From Paraburkholderia hiiakae (GTDB lineage Bacteria; Pseudomonadota; Gammaproteobacteria; Burkholderiales; Burkholderiaceae): 41,570 bases of DNA. The stretch is from assembly GCF_904848665.1 (NCBI RefSeq), contig NZ_CAJHCQ010000037.1, positions 1 through 41,570 of the forward strand. The letters run 5' to 3'. This document shows, in pieces, positions 33,514 through 41,570 of this stretch. A program made the translations under genes and the position numbers. The notes under the pieces were generated by a model. It was not told the origin of the DNA. It did no database searches and worked only from the letters and a program-made list of their open reading frames with translations. Position 1 is the stretch's first letter. Every line of letters begins with the position of its first letter.

Positions 33514-34851
33514 CTATCTGGACACGTCCACGTTGCGTGTTTCGGGGAGCATTGCCATGGCGGCAAGGCTCAGCACGCTGGTCGCCGCCATGTACCAGGC
33601 GGGCGCCATCGGGCTGCCGGTCCAGGCAATCAGGGCCGTGACGGCAAACTGCGTGGTGCCGCCGAACAGCGTCGTGCCGATCGCGTAGACGAGCGACACA
33701 CCCGTGCTACGGAAAGCCGCGGGCAACAGCTCGGGCATGACCACCATCGCCGCCGTCGCGCTCATGGCCGTCAGCAAAGCGAGAATCACCGTCACCAGCA
33801 GGAAGCTCATTGCGCCCGGCGCGGCCTGGAGCCACAGGAACATCGGCACGCTCAACAGCATCAGGAGCACGCGCGGTGCAATCAGCACGATCTTGCGGCC
33901 GCGCATGTCGCACAGCCATCCGCCGAGCAACCCGCCCGCGAAAGTCAACAGGCCGCCGACCAGTGCGCTGGTCTGCGCGATCGTTGGCGGCAGCTTCAGC
34001 GTCTGGATCGCGTAGGTCGTCATGTAGTTGCCGATCTGCGAGGAGACCGCGCCCGACAACGTCATCAACACGCCCAGCACCAGATAGCGCCGATGCGTGC
34101 GAACGACGCCGCCCAATACTTCGGATGCCGTACGACCGTCGTTGTCTTCGAGCGTTTCGGGCAGGCTCCGGCGAATATAGACAGCCACAGGAACGAGTAG
34201 CAGGCTCACGATGAACGGAATACGCCAGCCCCACGCCGCCAGCTGGTCCGCGCGCAACGTCATCGATACCAGAACGCCGAACATGCCCCCCACGGCAACC
34301 GCGATGCCCTGGCTTGCGAGCTGCCAGCTTGCATAGAGCGCACGCCGCCCGGGCGGTGCGGCTTCGATGAGGAGCGCCGTCGCCGGACCGACCTCGCCGC
34401 CTAGCGCAAAGCCTTGCACGAGCCGGCACAGCACCACGATGAGCGGCGCCGCCATGCCGATGCTCGCGTACGACGGCGTGGCGGCCATGCCCAGGGTGCC
34501 AACCGTAATCAGCGCGACCGTGAGAATGAGTGCGGGCTTGCGGCCCGCGCGATCGGCAAAAGCGCCGATCAACACCGCACCTAGCGGGCGCGTGAAGAAA
34601 CCCACGCCGAACGTCGCCGCCGCAAGCAGCAGGCTCCCGTACTGGCCACCGACCGGAAAGAAAGCGCGCCCGATATAGACGGCAAAGTACGCGTAAATCA
34701 CGAAATCGTAGAATTCGAGCGCATTGCCGGTAACAGCCGCCGCAACGGCCTTGCGGCTGATGACCGGTCGCACGCCGCTTACGGCTCCGGCCGGCTCTGT
34801 GTTTGGGGCGCCCGGGCAATTGCCGGGCGCGTCGACAAGGGTAGAACGCAT
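33514..34851 (-). CDS. MFS transporter, metabolite:H+ symporter (MHS) family
   Basis: A 445-aa inner-membrane symporter with 12 predicted helices. The first helix carries the MHS motif VTGNALEFYDFVIYAYFAVY. Loop 2-3 reads FADRAGRKPAL, helix 4 RLVQGFALGGEVGPATALLI, and the second half repeats LCDMRGRKIVLIA. The family imports small carboxylates, betaines or amino-acid derivatives with protons. It follows the M14-like peptidase gene by 39 bp, so the imported compound is probably a substrate of that enzyme or of the amidotransferase-family hydrolase. The N-terminal ~25 residues are a soluble, variable leader. Confidence 0.9.
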   Translation of the reverse strand: MRSTLVDAPGNCPGAPNTEPAGAVSGVRPVISRKAVAAAVTGNALEFYDFVIYAYFAVYIGRAFFPVGGQYGSLLLAAATFGVGFFTRPLGAVLIGAFADRAGRKPALILTVALITVGTLGMAATPSYASIGMAAPLIVVLCRLVQGFALGGEVGPATALLIEAAPPGRRALYASWQLASQGIAVAVGGMFGVLVSMTLRADQLAAWGWRIPFIVSLLLVPVAVYIRRSLPETLEDNDGRTASEVLGGVVRTHRRYLVLGVLMTLSGAVSSQIGNYMTTYAIQTLKLPPTIAQTSALVGGLLTFAGGLLGGWLCDMRGRKIVLIAPRVLLMLLSVPMFLWLQAAPGAMSFLLVTVILALLTAMSATAAMVVMPELLPAAFRSTGVSLVYAIGTTLFGGTTQFAVTALIAWTGSPMAPAWYMAATSVLSLAAMAMLPETRNVDVSR

Positions 34852-34890
34852 GATGTCTCCGTTATCCTGGGCTGATCGTTCGCGTACGCT

Positions 34891-35994
34891 TCAACCGGCC
34901 TCGGTCGTGTTCGCTGCCTCCTGCAAGCCGCGCACGGTCTGCAGAAATACGTCGCGTCCCTGTTGCCAGATCGCGGCTTGCCAGTCGTCGGCCTGCGGAT
35001 AGAACGCGTCCCTGAGCGCCTGGCGAATCGACGCGGCCTGCGCCACGTCGGCGCCGCCACTTCGATGCAGCCAGTGCTCCGCACGCAATGCGGGCAGCAC
35101 AAGCGACGGCGGATGCGTACCGAACTCCAGGCAGACATTGGTGTGCTCGGCCTGCGGGCACGCTTCGAACTGACCGTACTGAATCGGGCCGGTCATCGGA
35201 ATGCTGGTCGACGTGCCCTGATTCACCGAGGTCACATCGTCGCCCCACCACCGGCGGGCGCGCGCCAAAGCGCCGCCTTCATCGAGACAGGCGAAAATCC
35301 GCTCGCCGTGGCCATAGGGACCGAGGCCCGTATGAATGTCGATCGAGCCGATGCGAAGGCAACGCTGGGCGTACTCGCGAAGAATCCGGCGGAACGTGCG
35401 ATTGCTCCATGCCGGTTCGGCGCCGCCGTAGTGAAGCCCGTCCGCGAAGACGTACTGGCCCAGTCCGACTGCGCGCTGAAAGCCGCGCGCGCCCCATTGC
35501 CTGCGCAACTGGTCGAGCGTCGATTCGTTGTCGTCCGCGGGCGGCCACGTGGCCGGCAACAGCAGGTCGTGGATTTGTGCGTACCGCTCGTTCACTGGCT
35601 GCGAGGCGCTGAAATCGACGAAGTTGCGGTTGAGATCGACGTTCTCCTGTGTCGCGCGACGAGAATGCGAAAAGCCATAAGGGTTGACGGCATGGATATG
35701 CAGCACGGCAGTGTCGGCGCCGGAGACAGGCCCGAGACCCAGCACGCCGGTCTGGATGGCGGAGCCGCAATAGCCTTCCACGCCGTGCACGCCGCTGATG
35801 AGAATCACGAGTTTCGCAGCATCACGCGGCCCATCCAGCACGACATCGGTCGCGAGCGTTTCTCCGTCTTTGCCTTCGAGCGGCAGGACATGCGAGTCGA
35901 CGGCGAGGCCCCGTGCGGCGGCAGCATTGAGGAATTTGTCGCGCGCTTCAGCGTAGGTGCGACTGAACAGTGCGCGGAATTGAGTGTTCGACAT
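34891..35994 (-). CDS. M14-like metallocarboxypeptidase/amidohydrolase (DUF2817)
   Basis: A 367-aa cytoplasmic protein; no signal peptide is visible. The start at 35994 (MSNTQFRALFSRTY) is chosen over a longer frame that runs into the upstream gene's end. Zinc-site residues follow the M14 order: H70 and E73 in SGVHGVEGYCGSA, the DLNRNF arginine motif (120-125), H221 in SIDIHTGLGPYGHGE, and general base E290 in NVCLEFGTHPPS. M14 and related enzymes hydrolyse C-terminal amide bonds (carboxypeptidase, aspartoacylase). With the neighbouring GATase-like hydrolase and transporter it may release an amino acid from an imported conjugate. The exact bond is unknown. Confidence 0.85.
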   Translation of the reverse strand: MSNTQFRALFSRTYAEARDKFLNAAAARGLAVDSHVLPLEGKDGETLATDVVLDGPRDAAKLVILISGVHGVEGYCGSAIQTGVLGLGPVSGADTAVLHIHAVNPYGFSHSRRATQENVDLNRNFVDFSASQPVNERYAQIHDLLLPATWPPADDNESTLDQLRRQWGARGFQRAVGLGQYVFADGLHYGGAEPAWSNRTFRRILREYAQRCLRIGSIDIHTGLGPYGHGERIFACLDEGGALARARRWWGDDVTSVNQGTSTSIPMTGPIQYGQFEACPQAEHTNVCLEFGTHPPSLVLPALRAEHWLHRSGGADVAQAASIRQALRDAFYPQADDWQAAIWQQGRDVFLQTVRGLQEAANTTEAG

Positions 35995-36032
35995 GATTCG
36001 ATCGGTTGTTTTATGTATCTCGCTGGAGCGCG

Positions 36033-36827
36033 TCAATCGCGCGCAATGGGTACGCGCTGGTCCCGGCGCGAACGGCAAGCGGCGCCAAAGGCTTCAAAAA
36101 TGGCGAGAGATAGCGGGCTGTCGTCGATGCGCATTTCGGGGTGCCACTGAACAGCCAGCGTGAATTGCGGCGCGGAGCCAATCGAGAACGCCTCAATAAG
36201 TCCGTCAGTAGCGACGGCCTCCGGGCGCAACCCATCGCCCAGGCGGTCGATTCCCTGGTGATGCAGCGAATTCACCTGCGCCACAGGGTTCGTGGCGAGC
36301 TTGTCGAGCACACCGCCGGGCATGATCCGAACGGCGTGGCTGTCGTCGTACCAGCGCTCGATGGGACGGTCGTGATCGCCCTCGCGATGATCGAGCCGGC
36401 CAGGCTGTGCGTGAACCGCGGCTTCGAGCGTGCCGCCATACATCACATTGAGTTCCTGCAAGCCACGGCAAATGCCGAGCGTCGGGATACCGGCTGCGAT
36501 CAGGCCCGGCAACACGTCGAGCACGGCCGAATCGCGCCAAGGATCCTGTCTTGTCGTTGCTGACAGCGGCGAAGCACCATAGCGCTCGGCGGCGACATTG
36601 GAAGGGCTGCCGGTCAGCACGATGCCGTCGAGGGTCGCGGCCAGCGTCTCGCCGTCCAGGGCTTCGGTGCAGGCCGGCAACAGCACGGGCAACGCTCGCG
36701 CGATCGTGGCGACGGCACGCACGTAGCCGTGCAGGACGGAATGCCCGCGATGCCCGTAGTGCTCGATGCTATCGGCGATGATGCCGACAACCGGGCGGCG
36801 CTGGGGTGGGGTCGTATCGAGAGGCAT
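36033..36827 (-). CDS. class I glutamine amidotransferase-like hydrolase (PuuD-like, peptidase C26)
   Basis: A 264-aa protein. The start at 36827 (MPLDTTPPQRRPVVGI) gives the family length. The nucleophile C120 lies in LGICRGLQELNVMYGG, with H229 and E231 in AVQWHPE completing the triad. The HREGDHDR and VNSLHHQGIDRLG segments match γ-glutamyl-γ-aminobutyrate hydrolase PuuD and relatives, which free glutamate from γ-glutamyl amides. It is the first gene of the minus-strand unit (then DUF2817, MHS transporter, porin) and is divergent from a LysR gene 108 bp away. The amide partner is not known. Confidence 0.9.
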   Translation of the reverse strand: MPLDTTPPQRRPVVGIIADSIEHYGHRGHSVLHGYVRAVATIARALPVLLPACTEALDGETLAATLDGIVLTGSPSNVAAERYGASPLSATTRQDPWRDSAVLDVLPGLIAAGIPTLGICRGLQELNVMYGGTLEAAVHAQPGRLDHREGDHDRPIERWYDDSHAVRIMPGGVLDKLATNPVAQVNSLHHQGIDRLGDGLRPEAVATDGLIEAFSIGSAPQFTLAVQWHPEMRIDDSPLSLAIFEAFGAACRSRRDQRVPIARD

Positions 36828-36903
36828 GGGCGTGAAGAGTGAGTCAATGCCCGCGCAGTCTAAGCAGCCATGCGACTTGTGTACATTGCGTATTTCTGGG
36901 GGA

Positions 36904-36909
36904 TACAAT
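36904..36909 (+). promoter_or_regulatory. possible -10 element for the LysR gene
   Basis: TACAAT at 36904-36909 lies 26 bp before the LysR start in the divergent intergenic region. No good -35 is visible, which would suit an activator- or repressor-controlled promoter. Confidence 0.3.
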
Positions 36910-36935
36910 GCAGTTTCTGCAAGTGAGTCCACCCA

Positions 36936-37877
36936 ATGAATACCCGCCAGATCCGGCACTTTCTCGCCTTGCTCGATCACGGCTCGCTTGCGGCGGCGGC
37001 TGAAGCTGTTCATTTGAGCCAGCCCGCACTTTCCCGCAGCATCCGCTCGATGGAAGAACTGTTGGGCGTACCGCTCTTTGACCGAACCGAGCGCCGGCTG
37101 CGGCCGACGCCCTACGCACAAGCCTACGAGCCTCGCGCGCGGCGGATCATTCTCGACGAAAAGGAAGGCGCACGGCTGCTGGCGCTGATGCAATCGGGCG
37201 AATCGGGATCGCTGGCGTTCGGAATGGGTTCGTCGCTCGCGCCCATTCTCCTCGAGCCCATCATGCTCGGTTTGATGAGCAAGTCGCCCGGGGTGAGACT
37301 GCATAGCGTGATCGAAACATCCGAACGGCTAGTGGCCGCGCTGCTGGCCGAACGCCTCGATTTTTTTGTCGGCGATATTCGCGTCGCGCGAGAGCATGCC
37401 GATTTGCGCGTCATTGCGTTGTACCCCTGCACCTTCGGCTGGTTCGCGCGGCGTGGGCATCCGCTCGCGGGCAAGCGGAAGGTGACGTTCGACGATATGC
37501 GAGCGTATCCGCTCATTGCCGCCGGCTACGTCGAACCCTCGCTGGCCCGGCGCCTGGGCGACCTTTATGGTCTGAGTGCGCCCGTCATCGATTATTTCTC
37601 CGTGACCACCGATGACGTCGGCACGGTTCACAGCGTTCTGCAAAAGAGCGACGCAATCGTCGCCCTGACCGAACTCGCGATCATCTCGAAACTGGAATCT
37701 GGCGATGCGGCGGCGCTCGCCGTCGACCCGCCACTCGTGATGGACCTGACGCTGGGCATCGTGCATCACGCCGAGCGCACGCTCGTGCCCGCTGCGCAGC
37801 AGGCATTCGAGATTGTTGCCGACTGTTTTTCCAGGGTCGGCGCGCGGATTGCCGCTGGTAAGGCCAGTAGGCCGTGA
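36936..37877 (+). CDS. LysR-family transcriptional regulator
   Basis: A 313-aa regulator. The N-terminal HTH is at 1-60 (SLAAAAEAVHLSQPALSRSI, then LGVPLFDRTERRLRPT). The effector domain begins near residue 90 (SGSLAFGMGSSLAPILL), with two periplasmic-binding-like lobes. It is divergent from the amidotransferase/peptidase/transporter/porin unit and is its likely regulator; LysR proteins normally control the adjacent divergent operon in response to a pathway metabolite. Confidence 0.92.
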   Translation: MNTRQIRHFLALLDHGSLAAAAEAVHLSQPALSRSIRSMEELLGVPLFDRTERRLRPTPYAQAYEPRARRIILDEKEGARLLALMQSGESGSLAFGMGSSLAPILLEPIMLGLMSKSPGVRLHSVIETSERLVAALLAERLDFFVGDIRVAREHADLRVIALYPCTFGWFARRGHPLAGKRKVTFDDMRAYPLIAAGYVEPSLARRLGDLYGLSAPVIDYFSVTTDDVGTVHSVLQKSDAIVALTELAIISKLESGDAAALAVDPPLVMDLTLGIVHHAERTLVPAAQQAFEIVADCFSRVGARIAAGKASRP

Positions 37878-38110
37878 GCCGATTGTTTTAAAAAAATCGC
37901 CGGATTTTGCGCTCCTCGTTTCTATCCTGACGTTCGCATAGCAGCGACCATGAGTGACCGTCTCACCGAAGCTGAATACGCACTTACGAACCGTTACGGT
38001 CCGTCGAGCCAACTCGACCTTTAGGGCGGCTTCGGAGTGGAGTAGCCGATAGAGCCCTGGCGTGGCCCAAGGTTGCTTCAAAAGCAGTGCGAAGCGAGCG
38101 GTTGCTGGAA

Positions 38111-39025
38111 TTACCTCGACGCGTCGGACTCGCTATCGGGAAACTCCCTCAACAAGTCGATAAACGCCCGCAACCCCGCAGGAATATGCCGGTTACCGGG
38201 AAAATAGAGGAAAAGGCCGGGAATGAACGGACACCAGTCACTCAGCACCGCGACGAGCCGCTTGCGTACCAGCGCGTCACGCGCATAAGGCTCCGGCACG
38301 TATGCAATGCCGAGTCCGTCCAGCGCTGCTTCGAGCATCAGCGTATTGCTGTCGAGGGTGAGCACGCCGGGCGGATCGATCGTGAACTCCTGCCCGTGAC
38401 GCGTGAACTCCCAGCGATAGCGTTTGCCGCTCGGTAGACGTTGCCGGATGCAGCGATGCGTCTGCAACTCCTCCGGCACAGCGGGCCACCCATGCTTGCG
38501 CAGGTAACGCGGCGACGCCACGGCAAGAAAGCGCAAATCTTCACTGACGCGCACCGCAATCATGTCCTTGTGTACAGCCTCGCCGAGCCTCACACCCGCA
38601 TCGAAGCCTTCGGCGACGATATCGACGAACCGCCCTTCCGAGACGAGGTCCAGTTCCATCTGCGGATACCTCGCCAGAAAGCGCGGAACGACGGTCTGCA
38701 GCAATTGCCGGATCGCTCCGTCGCTGCCATTGATCCGAAGCGTGCCGCGAAGCGCCTTGTCGTCGCGCGCGACGTCGTCGAGCGCATGATCGAGATCGCT
38801 TAGCACAGGGCGCAGACGCGCGAGCAGTCGCTCGCCCGCCTCCGTCAGCGACACGCTGCGGGTGGTCCGGTTCAGCAGGCGCGCATCCAGATCGCTTTCG
38901 AGCCCGCGCATCGCATGGCTCAGCGCCGAGCGCGACACACCCAGTTCGCCCGCGGCCTGCACGAAGCTACGCCGCGCGGCGACGATCATGAAGGCACGCA
39001 GATCGGCGAGAGTCGCTTTGCTCAT
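38111..39025 (-). CDS. LysR-family transcriptional regulator
   Basis: A 304-aa regulator. The HTH is at 1-60 (FVQAAGELGVSRSALSHAMR, LLNRTTRSVSLTEAG). The effector domain starts near 90 (LRGTLRINGSDGAIRQLL) and includes the FDAGVRLGEAVHKDMIAVRV segment typical of the PA2206/CrgA-like subgroup. It is divergent from an SDR gene with a 100-bp intergenic region and probably controls it. Confidence 0.93.
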   Translation of the reverse strand: MSKATLADLRAFMIVAARRSFVQAAGELGVSRSALSHAMRGLESDLDARLLNRTTRSVSLTEAGERLLARLRPVLSDLDHALDDVARDDKALRGTLRINGSDGAIRQLLQTVVPRFLARYPQMELDLVSEGRFVDIVAEGFDAGVRLGEAVHKDMIAVRVSEDLRFLAVASPRYLRKHGWPAVPEELQTHRCIRQRLPSGKRYRWEFTRHGQEFTIDPPGVLTLDSNTLMLEAALDGLGIAYVPEPYARDALVRKRLVAVLSDWCPFIPGLFLYFPGNRHIPAGLRAFIDLLREFPDSESDASR

Positions 39026-39125
39026 TGGTGAATTTCCTTCAACACATGATGCGGATTAGCGGTACTTCTCCAACGAATCCTACCGTTCTAGCATGAACTC
39101 TCAATCCTTCCAACGGAGAGTGAGC

Positions 39126-39953
39126 ATGACGAAGAACTGGCTGATAACGGGCGCCTCAAGCGGCCTGGGTCGCGGACTAACGGAACAACTGCTTGCCCGC
39201 GGTGACGGCATCGTCGCGACGCTGCGCAAGCCTCGTGCACTGGACGATCTGCTGGCTCAATACGGCGACCGTCTGCATGTCGTCGAATGCGACCTGACGA
39301 GCGTCGATGCCATTAGCGCCGCCGTCGCGCAGGCATTTGCGGCGCTCTCGCGCATCGACATCGTTGTCAGCAACGCGGGCTATGGCCTCTTTGGTGCGGC
39401 CGAAGAACTGAGCGACGCTCAGATCGCACGGCAAATCGCGACGAACCTGACGGGGTCAATCCAGTTGATCCGCGCGGTCATTCCACGTCTGCGAGAACAA
39501 GGCGGTGGGCGCATCGTGCAGGTGTCGTCGGAAGGCGGACGAATAGGCTATCCCGCCTTTAGCGTCTATCAAGCGAGCAAGTGGGGTATCGAGGGCTTCG
39601 TCGAGGCGACCGCAAAGGAAGTCGGTCCGTTCGGCATTGACTTCGTGATCATGGAACCCGGTCCGACGCGCACGAACTTCGGCACTGGCCTCGATCGCGC
39701 GGTGCCGATGAGCGCGTACGACGCCACGCCCGTCGGTGAAATCCGGCGCGCGCTCGACGCCGGCTACTTCGAATTTGCGGATGCAGCAAAGACAGTCGAC
39801 GCGATGATCACCACGATCGACAGTCCGTCCCCACCGTTTCGGCTTGCGCTGGGTAAGTCCGCGTACGAATCGATACGCGCGTCGCTGACGAGGCAGCTTG
39901 AGATCCTGGAGGCGCAGAAGGAGATCGCGTTGTCGGTGATGGAAGATGCGTAG
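39126..39953 (+). CDS. short-chain dehydrogenase/reductase
   Basis: A 275-aa classical SDR. The start at 39126 (MTKNWLITGASSG) is supported by GGAGAG about 10 bp upstream; an ATG at 39093 would put that site inside the gene. The cofactor loop is TGASSGLG (8-15), with SNAG (82-85), S134/S135, Y148 and K152 (YQASK). R34 after β2 suggests NADP(H). It is divergent from a LysR gene, a common pair for stress- or solvent-inducible oxidoreductases. The substrate is unknown. Confidence 0.92.
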   Translation: MTKNWLITGASSGLGRGLTEQLLARGDGIVATLRKPRALDDLLAQYGDRLHVVECDLTSVDAISAAVAQAFAALSRIDIVVSNAGYGLFGAAEELSDAQIARQIATNLTGSIQLIRAVIPRLREQGGGRIVQVSSEGGRIGYPAFSVYQASKWGIEGFVEATAKEVGPFGIDFVIMEPGPTRTNFGTGLDRAVPMSAYDATPVGEIRRALDAGYFEFADAAKTVDAMITTIDSPSPPFRLALGKSAYESIRASLTRQLEILEAQKEIALSVMEDA

Positions 39954-39972
39954 TCGAATGGTTGACCTGATG

Positions 39973-40236
39973 TTAATGGTCAACCTTGTTGTCGATTGCG
40001 TGCTGTGCGGCGGTAAAACTCGCGGTGAAGGCTTCGTCTTCCGTTTCGAAAACCCGGTTCCCTTCGGCGACGAGCCGAATGGGGACGCCGATCGGCCTCT
40101 TCGGTTCCGCTGTACAGACACTCACGACGGCAACGTACCCCGACGACCGTCCGAGCGCGAACTCCTTCGAAACAGCCCGCACGGACTCAAGCCTTACGGT
40201 GACCTCAAAGCCCTTGTACCAGTCGATTCTTTGCAT
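39973..40236 (-). CDS. small hypothetical protein
   Basis: An 87-aa protein from the chosen ATG at 40236 (MQRIDWYKGFEVTVRLE); a TTG at 40284 would add 16 residues. The regular alternation of charged and hydrophobic residues (GYVAVVSVCTAEP, GNRVFETEDEAFTASFTAAQ) resembles short β-rich hypothetical proteins common in Burkholderiaceae. No function is recognised. It converges on the SDR gene with a 19-bp gap. Confidence 0.6.
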   Translation of the reverse strand: MQRIDWYKGFEVTVRLESVRAVSKEFALGRSSGYVAVVSVCTAEPKRPIGVPIRLVAEGNRVFETEDEAFTASFTAAQHAIDNKVDH

Positions 40237-40284
40237 TGGCCCCACCGGTTCGAAAAAGATTACCGAGAAATCCCTGCCAAACAA

Positions 40285-41108
40285 CTGCGCGAAAAATCAT
40301 GCCGCGGCAAGGCTCGCCACTGATCCGTGGCCCTACGCTTACCATCCTTCTGCGACTCGTGTGGCCATCGTATTTCTCCCGTGGTGGCGAACGCTGACGC
40401 TTCGCATGAGCGAATGCACGCATGCATTCGGTCACAAGCAACGTGTCGGAGGCCCCCACTCTCAACGCAGCGCGCGCTCGAGCGCTCCCCGCGGCGAGCG
40501 CCTCATCCGACCGTATGACATAGCCGAGTTCGATGCAAGTTTTTCGACGGATCGCGGCGAAAAGCTGTTGTTGGGTCGCCCGCCGGTAAGCTCGTAACGT
40601 TCAGATGTTTGTATGCGTTCAATGAGCGGCGTCGCAGGCCTGTAATAAGGGATCGGACGGTATCTTTCTAGTGAAACGGAAAGCGAAAAGCACAGGGCCG
40701 ACCGGCGTGCGTAGTCCCGGTATCGCGCCCACGAGTCGCTCTTGCCGCGATCCGCTTATGGCGGGTGCATCGATCGGCGTCTCCGCGACACTCACAGATG
40801 TCGTGTTAATCCCTGAGACCCTCGACGCCACCGAAGCAGTTGATGTGGGTGGAGACAGAAAAAATGAACGAATCCACGGACGCAGAACAAGCGGGAAGTA
40901 GAAGCTTCGCTGATCGCATCACGTTTTTAGGCGACTCTTTAAGGAAAAATATCGCCACATTTCGTCAGCGTCGACTTGGCGGCCATCGTTCAACTCTCTC
41001 GACAACAGACATTCCTGATCGGCGCTTCCTCGGCGACCTCGAATCTGAAGCGCAACACCGTTTTCGTCCGCCCTGAGTCCCCCGATGTGCGGGCACTCAT
41101 CGAGGGAA
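40285..41108. other. gene-poor stretch, no recognisable gene
   Basis: About 820 bp. A plus-strand frame at about 40864-41076 (MNESTDAEQAGSRSFADRIT) has an upstream GGAGA but no family resemblance. Other frames look like noise. It may be decayed DNA next to the insertion sequence. Confidence 0.4.
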
Positions 41109-41463
41109 TCAAAGCTGGGCGAGCAAAAGTACCGAAAGCGCGGCGACCACCCACATCGCCGGTTTGACTTCCTCTACTCGTCCTACGAACAGCTTCAGCA
41201 CGACGAAGCTCAGAAAGCCCCACGCGATTCCGTCACTGATCGAATAGGTTAGCGGAATCAGAATCATTGCAATGAACGCCGGGATCGCTTCGTCGAATTG
41301 ATGCCATTCAATCTTCGTGATCGATTCCATCATGAAAACGCCGACGAGAATTAGTGCTGGCGCAGTCGCGATCGCCGGCACGAGCGAGAGCAGCGGCGAG
41401 AGGAACAGGAACGGGAGAAAGCATAGCCCCGCGACTACGGCCACGAAGCCCGTGCGTCCGTGA
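41109..41463 (-). pseudogene. C-terminal part of an NCS2 (AzgA-like) purine permease, cut by an insertion
   Basis: The minus-strand frame encodes HGRTGFVAVVAGLCFLPFLF, then PAIATAPALILVGVFMMESI, IPAFIAMILIPLTYSISDGI and VVALKLFVGR-like C-terminal helices, matching the last ~115 residues of xanthine/adenine permeases (usual length about 430). Upstream of GRTG the family sequence ends abruptly at ~41461 and an in-frame stop follows within ~75 bp. The expected SATGTSSVTAYIESAAG block is absent. The gene is therefore interrupted here, with its 5' part possibly beyond the window. Confidence 0.78.
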
Positions 41464-41570
41464 GCTTCCCTTGAAATTTCGCCTTCCAGCAGGTCGCGTA
41501 TAAACTCGACCCAAAGGAAGGAAAGCAGAGATGTTCAAGGTACCGCACCAGGTGTACACGGCAGAGTTCA
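41461..41570 (+). mobile_element. left end of a probable IS3-family insertion sequence
   Basis: At 41461 the permease sequence gives way to TGAGCTTCCCTTGAAATTTC, which begins with the TG typical of IS3-family ends. 70 bp later AAGGAAGG precedes an ATG at 41531. The element continues beyond the window, so the right inverted repeat and target duplication cannot be checked. Confidence 0.6.
41531..41570 (+). CDS. start of IS3-type transposase OrfA (partial)
   Basis: Thirteen codons are visible, MFKVPHQVYTAEF, matching the opening of IS3-family OrfA proteins with their VYTAEF segment ahead of the HTH. It runs off the right edge. Confidence 0.65.
   Translation, partial: MFKVPHQVYTAEF

Noticed and set aside
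37887..37905. AAAATC/GATTTT hairpin after the first LysR gene as a terminator
   Set aside because: The stem is short and AT-rich and no T-run follows; support is too weak.

Overview
The window is GC-rich, densely coded DNA of the kind found in Burkholderiaceae (Paraburkholderia, Caballeronia or Burkholderia; this is inference). It has two Gram-negative trimeric porins, MHS and ACS family transporters, many AraC and LysR regulators and a β-ketoacid cleavage enzyme. No rRNA, tRNA or CRISPR array was seen. The region looks like accessory catabolic DNA, with intact operons separated by patches of decayed genes.

Layout. 0-5.7 kb: an AraC regulator with a 72-bp alternating TG/CG microsatellite just upstream of its start; a modular repeat lipoprotein (four 84-aa modules, then a seven-blade YVTN-type propeller); and a BKACE-family enzyme. 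5.9-7.6 kb: a gene graveyard holding remnants of an MHS transporter, a LacI regulator and an AraC regulator. 7.7-14.5 kb: a minus-strand operon of TauD-type Fe/2OG dioxygenase, aldehyde dehydrogenase, class II aldolase, ACS transporter and HD-domain (PhnZ-like) oxygenase candidate, with a divergent AraC/OruR-like regulator whose promoter carries two direct repeats 21 bp apart. 14.9-16.8 kb: a porin with a clear terminator, then a fused remnant of a second TauD-transporter locus.

17.0-31.6 kb is the main system. Minus-strand genes encode a PaaG-like crotonase, an AraC regulator, three acyl-CoA dehydrogenases (two adjacent and probably heteromeric), an SDR, a MaoC pair, an SCPx-type thiolase and an acyl-CoA ligase. 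Divergent from these is a 916-aa MalT/LAL-type regulator, followed by a CaiB-family protein with the full α-methylacyl-CoA racemase catalytic set and a hotdog thioesterase. Together they look like a bacterial counterpart of peroxisomal D-specific β-oxidation of 2-methyl-branched or bulky acyl-CoAs: activation by the ligase, racemisation, dehydrogenation, R-hydration (MaoC), oxidation by the SDR, and cleavage by the SCPx-like thiolase.

32.3-37.9 kb: porin, MHS transporter, M14-like (DUF2817) peptidase and class I glutamine amidotransferase (PuuD-like), with a divergent LysR. This is a plausible uptake-and-hydrolysis unit for a γ-glutamyl or amide-linked nutrient. 38.1-40.2 kb: a LysR/SDR divergent pair and a small hypothetical gene. 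At the right edge an NCS2 purine permease gene is cut by what looks like the left end of an IS3-type insertion sequence whose first ORF runs out of the window.
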